From contig JAHDVF020001258.1 of assembly GCA_022606425.2 (NCBI GenBank), forward strand, positions 434,001 to 498,000: a stretch of 64,000 nt of DNA. The letters run 5' to 3'. The DNA comes from Lepidostoma basale (Eukaryota > Arthropoda > Insecta > Trichoptera > Lepidostomatidae). The notes under the pieces were generated by a model. That model was given only the letters and a program-made list of their open reading frames with translations. It made no database searches and was not told the DNA's origin. The first letter of the stretch is position 1, and the number at the start of each line of letters is the position of its first letter. This document shows, in pieces, positions 59,481-64,000 of the stretch. Position numbers and translations under genes: made by a program.

Positions 59481-59869
59481 AAAGTTAAAAAAATATTGAT
59501 TTTACGTTTTCACTTCTTTGTTTATTTTCTCAATAATGTATGACTCATCGGTTATTATCTAAATACGTTTTTTTCCACCTCTATTATAATTGTCTTTCAC
59601 TTATTGAACCCTTTTCTATTAATGTTATTTGCTTCTCTATTTATTTCTCCTAATTTTGTTTGACTCTGATGAGTAATGATATTAATGTATTGAATTTAAT
59701 TGAATTTCTGTTACTGAACCAGAATTGTTACTGTTTTATTGAATTACTGTTTTTTTCCCAACTTTATTATAATTGTTTTCTTTGGCCTTCCTCGACTTAT
59801 TTTTCTATTCCGTTCAGACTCCTTGTATCAATGTAAATCTTTTTAATCTTTATGTAGACTTAGTCTTTC
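59481..59869. other. AT-rich sequence without recognised gene
   Basis: No feature recognised. Phrases such as TCTTTGGCCTTCCTCGACTT near 59779 resemble a degraded inverse LINE-A segment. Confidence 0.3.
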
Positions 59870-59960
59870 TGATGTATTTTTTAGTTGATTGTAAGACCTT
59901 ACGATGCTAACATCGGTTTGCAAAACAGCTGTCACGACAAAATATAATCAATAGTGATAT
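59870..59960 (+). repeat. HH-I repeat
   Basis: CUUACGA (one change from CUGACGA), U, GCUAAC, AUCG, GUUUGC, AAAAC, AGCU, GUC, ACGAC. The CAGCUG palindrome and most of stem II are kept. The 60 bases before it match 9415-9460. Confidence 0.5.
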
Positions 59961-60234
59961 TTAAAACAAAGTTTATTTATTTATTTAAATAGTTTAAAAA
60001 AATACAGTATAAATACCATGAACGCATGAAATATGGTTTGACATTAGGAATACAAGATATTCCCTAAAGTTAAAAGTTCTGAACTAATAAAACATCGGGC
60101 ATTTTAATCATGGGAGATTTTCATTTACCGGGTATATCTAGGGCATAGTTTCTTAACCTTTTTACACCCGCAGACCACCAAAGAATCAAACAATATGTTG
60201 CGGATAAAAACAAATAATTTTATATATGGTAATA

Positions 60235-60660
60235 TATACACGGAATGCCTTGTCCCATATACTTGGGGTCGGCTCTTCTTGTATGGTATCTTCAGGAGTA
60301 TCTGTCCGGCTTGGCATCTAGTGGGATTTGATCTCTTTAAGAGTCCATGTCAATTTGGGCCTACCACGTCCCCTAGGTCGCAGGTCCGCTTCCATTACCT
60401 TTGTAGCATGGTCAGTTGGTCGCCGCATGTCGTGGTTGTACCATTTCAGAGGGTTCTACTCAATTTTATTCGAGATTGGCGTACTCTAGAACTGCCGCGG
60501 ATGTGGACATTATTGATGTGGTCGTGCAACGTTACTGCAGCCTACCCACCTCGGCATCCTCATTTCGATGCTGTGTATTTAATCCTACTGTTGTTTTATG
60601 AGTGATCCAAACTGTGAGCCGTAGGTCATGGTTAGACACACAACCGCTTTGTATACCTAT
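60235..60660 (-). mobile_element. LINE-O fragment, C-terminal region
   Basis: Minus strand pieces: KAVVCLTMTYGSQFGSLI, HRNEDAEVGRLQ, KLSRTLKWYNHDMRRPTDHA, TKVMEADLRPRGRGRPKLTW, TLKEIKSH, PTPSIWDKAFR. R..MTYGSE.W, LRWYGH..RRP.DH......M...RGRGRPK.TW and a final D...W. are the C-terminal marks of another insect LINE lineage. Several stops. The plus-strand 136-codon frame over this region is antisense. Confidence 0.7.
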
Positions 60661-60719
60661 CGCTTGCACTTACTTTGTGGTATAGCGTAATTAAAAATAA
60701 TTTAAAAACAAGTAAATAT

Positions 60720-61035
60720 TTTGTTTTTACACTACTAAATTTTGTTTTAAATAACCCACCGGTTTTTATCCTTCCGGAGCTTCGTCGTTGTAACAGAAAC
60801 TTTTTAATCGATTGTCAAAAATGTGGTCAATTTGATATTTTCGGCAGTGGTTAAAAGCGCAGAAAAGATATTTGTTGGGACACTTTTTCACCATCAAAAC
60901 ATATTTTTAAATCCCATTTTTTGAAAATCAATTAGAATGTTTCAGTAACCCCAACAAAGTTCCGGCGGGAGCGAAACACGTTGGTCCATTAAAATAATAA
61001 AATTGATGTGAAAACAATATCAAATCAAAGTGTTT
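60720..61035. repeat. HH-J repeat pair in opposite orientations
   Basis: Minus-strand motif at 60755-60800: ACGACGA, A, GCUCCGG, AAGGAU, AAAACCGGUGGG. Plus-strand motif at 60948-60987: CCCAAC, AAAG, UUCC, GGCG, GGAG, C, GAAACACGUUGG. Each half has lost part of the core, but stem II of the second is readable and GAAAC is intact. Confidence 0.55.
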
Positions 61036-61154
61036 TACAATTTTTTTTTACTTGTTTTAACTAACTAACTAACCATCACGCCGTCTCCCCGAAGGGGTAG
61101 GCAGAAAGAATGGACTGCCACACCTTTCTTTCCTGACATATTTCTCTCGCTTCC

Positions 61155-61925
61155 TCAACATTCATACATCGTGTCATGCACGCGTCGATTTCTCTGACTC
61201 CTCACATGGCCGACATTCAATATTTGATTTATTTGATCGTGCCACGTTTTCCTTGGTCTTCCTATATTTCTGGTACCATTTACATCATTAACATATAATT
61301 TTTTTACCATTCTTTCTTCATTCATTCTTTCCATATGTCCAAACCATCTTAATGTTCCTTTCATTATTTTATTCATGACACCATCATTCGCACCGCATTC
61401 ACTTCTTATATTTTCATTCGACACTCTATCATACACAGAATATCCACACATTCGTCTAAGAGATCTCATTTCTACTGTATTTATTCTACTTTCATCCTTC
61501 CTTTGCCAGTTCCATGCTTCGCTTCCATACATAAGGGTCGGTAGAAGAACACCATTGTGCACTGCCATTCTAGCTTTTTTGGATAGGTTTTTGTTTGCGA
61601 TGACAACTTTAAGTGCACCATTCACTTTGTTGCCTGCCCCAACCCTTCTTTCAATATCCCTCTCCACTCTCCCATCTCTTGTAAACATACTACCTAAATA
61701 CACAAACTCAACTACTTGCTCCAAGTTTTCACCATTCACGCTAATGTTGCAGACTGTCGTGGTTTCTTCCTTTTCAAAAATCATTACCTTGGACTTATTA
61801 ACATTCATCATCAGATCATTTCGCATGCATACCTCATACATACAATTCACCAGGACTTGTAGTTCATGCTCGTTGTCTGCAAGAAGGACAGCGTCATCCG
61901 CATACAAGAGACAGCTTACTGACAC
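61155..61925 (-). pseudogene. Reverse transcriptase motif C and C-terminal domain
   Basis: 256 open codons after the frameshift. The YADD catalytic box lies about 8 codons in. Then the primer-grip-side region (LVNCMYEVCMRNDLMMNVNK), VYLGSMFTRDGRVERDIERR, and a Cys-rich, basic tail (RRMCGYSVYD, RSECGANDGV, RWFGHMERM). Apparent first residue is a GTG codon within the frame, not a real start. The normal end ...SAYPFGETA lies in another frame after a small deletion near 61180. Confidence 0.92.
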
Positions 61926-61928
61926 TCA

Positions 61929-62304
61929 TTTTGGCACCTACATCCAACCCTTTCAGCTCTCTCATACAATTGTCCATATACAGATTAAATAACCACGGGG
62001 ACATTACGCAACCTTGTTTGACACCATTATTGATATCAAACCAGGCTGTAAGATCTCCATTTACTCTGACACTAGCAGTGCTTTCCGTGTATAGTGACTT
62101 AATGGCCGTGATCAGTTTTGTACTTATTCCATATTCAGACAATATTTTCCACAACTTTTCTCTATTAACGTAATCATATGCTTTTTGTAAGTCGACAAAT
62201 GCACAGAAAAGTTTGCGATTTTTGGCCAGAAACTTCTCTGTCAATGTACGAAGTCCAAAAATTTGATCCATACATCCTCTGCCATTCATAAAGGCACCTT
62301 GCAC
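61929..62304 (-). pseudogene. Reverse transcriptase palm, motifs A and B
   Basis: About 125 codons open from 62304 down to the frameshift near 61925. Motif A holds the first catalytic Asp in FVDLQKAYD, and the KQGCVMSPWLFN block is the QG.....LFN dNTP-binding region. Downstream codons after the shift read KLSLVCG and stop, while the correct continuation SCLLYADD is in the next frame. In an intact element this enzyme primes cDNA synthesis on nicked chromosomal DNA. Confidence 0.9.
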
Positions 62305-62315
62305 ATCCCAAACTT

Positions 62316-62390
62316 TGTCACTAACTACTAACTACTACTACTAACTAACTACTACTACTTGTGTCACTAACTACTACTACTTGTTTTAAG
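62316..62390. repeat. Irregular ACTA/ACTACT repeat at the LINE-A truncation point
   Basis: ACTAACTACTACTACTTG and TGTCACTAACTACTACTACT units, 70 bases. It looks like a rearranged version of the (ACTA)n LINE tail joined at the 5' truncation, perhaps formed at insertion. Confidence 0.6.
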
Positions 62391-62499
62391 CTTGTGTATA
62401 ATGGATTCTATACATTTGTTAATTTAATAGTCCATTGTTTTGGCCGAAAAACTATGAACCTTAACATTTCAACCTGTTAAATTAAATAACTTTGTTTTT

Positions 62500-62575
62500 T
62501 GTATCACAATTTTACGCGACAGCTGTTTCATCAACCTATGTTTACATCATGAGGTTCTTTGTTAATTTGTGTTAA
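62500..62575 (-). repeat. HH-I fragment
   Basis: Minus strand CAUGAUGU, AAACAUAGGUUGA, UGAAACAGCUGUCGCGUAAA. GAAA and the palindrome CAGCUG are kept. The rest is degraded. Confidence 0.4.
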
Positions 62576-62763
62576 AGTTCATCAAAGTTGAACTATTTAT
62601 ATTATATTATACCAAACCCACTGCTCTAGTAATGATATGGTAATATTAGAATATAGAATCCGGAAGCATTCACAAAATAGACCTAGGTCAGACGTTTCAA
62701 ATTAAGTTTTCCTATTAAACTTTTGAAGAACACGCAGGATTTCGTTTTGCATACCAAAAGCAA

Positions 62764-63090
62764 CAAGTTAGAAGGAATATAATCATTCATTTGTTTTTTT
62801 AAATTACGTAATAAACAATTGCATACAAATTCAAACCTTTTTTAGTATTCATTTATCAAATAATAAATAGCAGTATTAGTGTTGAATAGGATCTTTCTAT
62901 AATATAACTTGTAACAATTATTATAATAGAAGAGCTTCCAGGGTGTTTATTCGAGGTGATATATTTAATAATATATCGTGTCATGCTCTGACTCCTCACA
63001 TGGCCGACATTCAATATTTGATTTATTTGATCGTGCCACATTTTCCTCGGTCTTTCTCTATTTCTGAATGATTATATTCCTTCTAACTTG
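62764..63090. repeat. 26-bp perfect inverted repeat next to LINE-A pieces
   Basis: CAAGTTAGAAGGAATATAAT, CATTCA at 62764-62789 is found inverted at 63065-63090, exactly at the junction between two LINE-A fragments of opposite orientation. Confidence 0.85.
62976..63064 (-). mobile_element. LINE-A fragment, minus strand
   Basis: Minus strand RNRERPRKMWHDQINQILNV, GHVRSQ in one frame (about 30 codons). No hairpin or tail. Confidence 0.75.
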
Positions 63091-63225
63091 TGAGTGTCGA
63101 ATGAAAATATAAGAAGTGAATGCGGTGCGAATGATGGTGTCATGAACAAAATAATGAAAGGAGCATTAAGATGGTTTGGACATACAGAAAGAATGAATGA
63201 AGAAAGAATGGTAAAATAATTCTTA
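63091..63225 (+). mobile_element. LINE-A fragment, plus strand
   Basis: CECRMKI-type shifted start, then SNENIRSECGANDGVMNKIM, KGALRWFGHTERMNEERMVK-stop. Immediately follows the right arm of the 26-bp inverted repeat, in opposite orientation to the fragment before it. Confidence 0.78.
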
Positions 63226-64000
63226 TTACCTTCTAATTCATTGGTATATTATATTTATAATAATATTTTGTACATACTCGTAACACGCGATTTTTTAAAT
63301 ATAGGATAATAGAATAAATAAAATACAATGAGGGTTATATTATTCCGAAACTTGTTAAAAAATGCGTTTTTATATTATTATTCATTTATTTCAAATTAAT
63401 ATTTTGAACCACCTATCAAGATTATTAAAAATTTGAATGGTTCTTAATTGTCAATCCCTTTCTATAATTATAGATGTAAGTTTATAATAGTATCACTATT
63501 CTATTGATGCCAGCTAGCCTGATGAAAATAGTTGCTGTCGAAATAAAGACAAAAGTGAAATTAGTTATGAAAAGAACGTTGTTTTATTTTATTATAATTT
63601 AAGAGGGTTCTTTAATTAATATAAATGTTTTACTATGACCGACTTTTTCGTTGAACGTGTGTATACAAACGAGTACTTGAATTTAAGAAAACTTCTCAGA
63701 AAGATTATACCCGAGTCACGAGTTGCTCTAACCTACAACCCGCTTGACGTATCGTGCCCGTGAATGGGCGAGAGATGCGGATCAATCTCGAAGTTTTCAA
63801 TGTGAAACAGTGAAACCCACATCGCGGGAATACGGCGCGATAGAGTAAATTTACTTAAAACGTCTCAAGCGATCACCGCCTACAATGACTGTGCTTCGCT
63901 TATTTTACAAGGCACGAAGAGTTTAGGGTGAAAACGTTATCCGACACCGCAAGCGCGGGTCTTATTCGGAGAGGATTCCTTTCGGGTTCGGCTGTTTTCG
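63226..64000. other. AT-rich flank with one HH-S copy, then a GC-richer unique end
   Basis: 63490-63620 is an HH-S copy (CUAUUGA, U, GCCAGCUAGCCUGAU, GAAAAUAGUU) with decayed core. From 63640 to 64000 the DNA is markedly less AT-rich (CGTGCCCGTGAATGGGCGAG, CGGGAATACGGCGCGATAGA), without a recognised repeat or coding frame. It may be single-copy host sequence. Confidence 0.35.

Larger units (their letters stand above)
61058..62315 (-). mobile_element. LINE-A, longest copy, with reverse transcriptase domain
   Basis: About 1.25 kb, 5' truncated at 62315 within DVQGAFMNGRGCMDQIFGLR. It encodes RT motif A (CAFVDLQKAYD), the B region (NNGVKQGCVMSPWLFNLYMD), motif C (LLYADDAVLLAD), the connection region (NVNKSKVMIFEKEETTTVCN), ARMAVHNGVLLPTLMYGSEA and the C-terminal RWFGHMERMNEERMVKKLYV, GRPRKTWHDQINQILNVGHV block. 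One frameshift near 61925 separates motifs B and C, and a second near 61180 removes the last residues. The 3' hairpin CCCCTTCGGGGAG and (GTTA)3-4 tail are intact. No endonuclease or ORF1 is present, so the clade cannot be assigned with certainty. Confidence 0.95.

Noticed and set aside
60195..60605. 136-codon plus-strand frame
   Set aside because: The opposite strand codes for a recognisable LINE C-terminus, so this is a shadow.
61375..61992. 205-codon plus-strand frame
   Set aside because: It is antisense to the LINE-A reverse transcriptase frame and recurs opposite other LINE-A copies (35531-35992, 47608-47838, 57679-57966). The sense strand has the known motifs.
1..64000. CRISPR arrays, rRNA genes, LTR retrotransposons, viral genes
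   Set aside because: No regularly spaced identical repeats with unique spacers, no rRNA-like segment, no paired LTRs or gag/integrase motifs and no viral protein similarity were seen.

Overview
This window looks like AT-rich insect (or other arthropod) nuclear DNA made almost entirely of transposable-element remains. The evidence is the density of decayed non-LTR retrotransposon 3' ends, tRNA-derived SINEs, hAT, pogo and mariner-type miniature elements, and Penelope-like sequence. Nothing looks bacterial: there are no operons, no dense coding and no ribosome binding sites. I cannot name the order or species, and I found no host gene that I can defend. Every reading frame over about 150 codons that I can interpret is a retrotransposon fragment or the antisense shadow of one.

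Layout. (1) One LINE family, called LINE-A here, has about 28 copies or fragments on both strands. All are 5' truncated, and most end in a CCCC-UUCG-GGG hairpin followed by a (GTTA)n tail. The longest copy, at 61058-62315 on the minus strand, keeps reverse transcriptase motifs including YADD. (2) About a dozen other LINE lineages are present as short C-terminal pieces, many with (GAA)n tails (5.5, 8.2, 10.6, 14.7, 17.3, 19.2, 20.5, 23.6, 30.8, 32.6, 37.1, 38.8, 45.4, 48.2, 49.5, 50.4, 55.9 and 60.2 kb). (3) Two SINE families appear to borrow LINE 3' ends. SINE-2 (35.0, 44.3, 46.0 kb) ends in the LINE-A tail, and some tRNA-derived SINE-1 copies (48.4, 49.1 kb) end in the tail of the jockey-like LINE at 37.1-37.9 kb. 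(4) Cut-and-paste elements include hAT miniatures at 19.4, 21.1, 30.1 and 54.5 kb (two with perfect 8-bp target duplications), a pogo-type miniature at 38.0 kb interrupted by a deleted mariner-type element, a second deleted mariner-type copy at 56.8 kb, a long-arm miniature at 34.06 kb nested in LINE-A, and a 1.7-kb transposon relic at 12.1-13.8 kb.

The most interesting system is a set of dispersed repeats, often in palindromic or tandem pairs, that share a hammerhead-ribozyme-like core: CUGANGA, one unpaired A or U, a short stem II, GAAA, a minimal stem III around ACAUGU, ACCGGU or CAGCUG, then a stem I partner. At least ten sequence families carry it. The stems are kept while their sequences differ between families, which argues for selection on RNA structure. 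In one family (33.3-33.85 kb) the motif lies downstream, on the same strand, of a reading frame resembling the C-terminus of Penelope-like element proteins, so these are best read as Penelope pseudo-LTRs and their small non-autonomous relatives (retrozymes). The cleanest ribozyme is at 41785-41823. A tandem pair near 16.55-16.76 kb would release a monomer of about 165 nt.

Coordinates of repeat boundaries are by eye, usually good to about 10-20 bp except where a target duplication fixes them. Family letters (LINE-A, HH-F and so on) are local labels, not database names.
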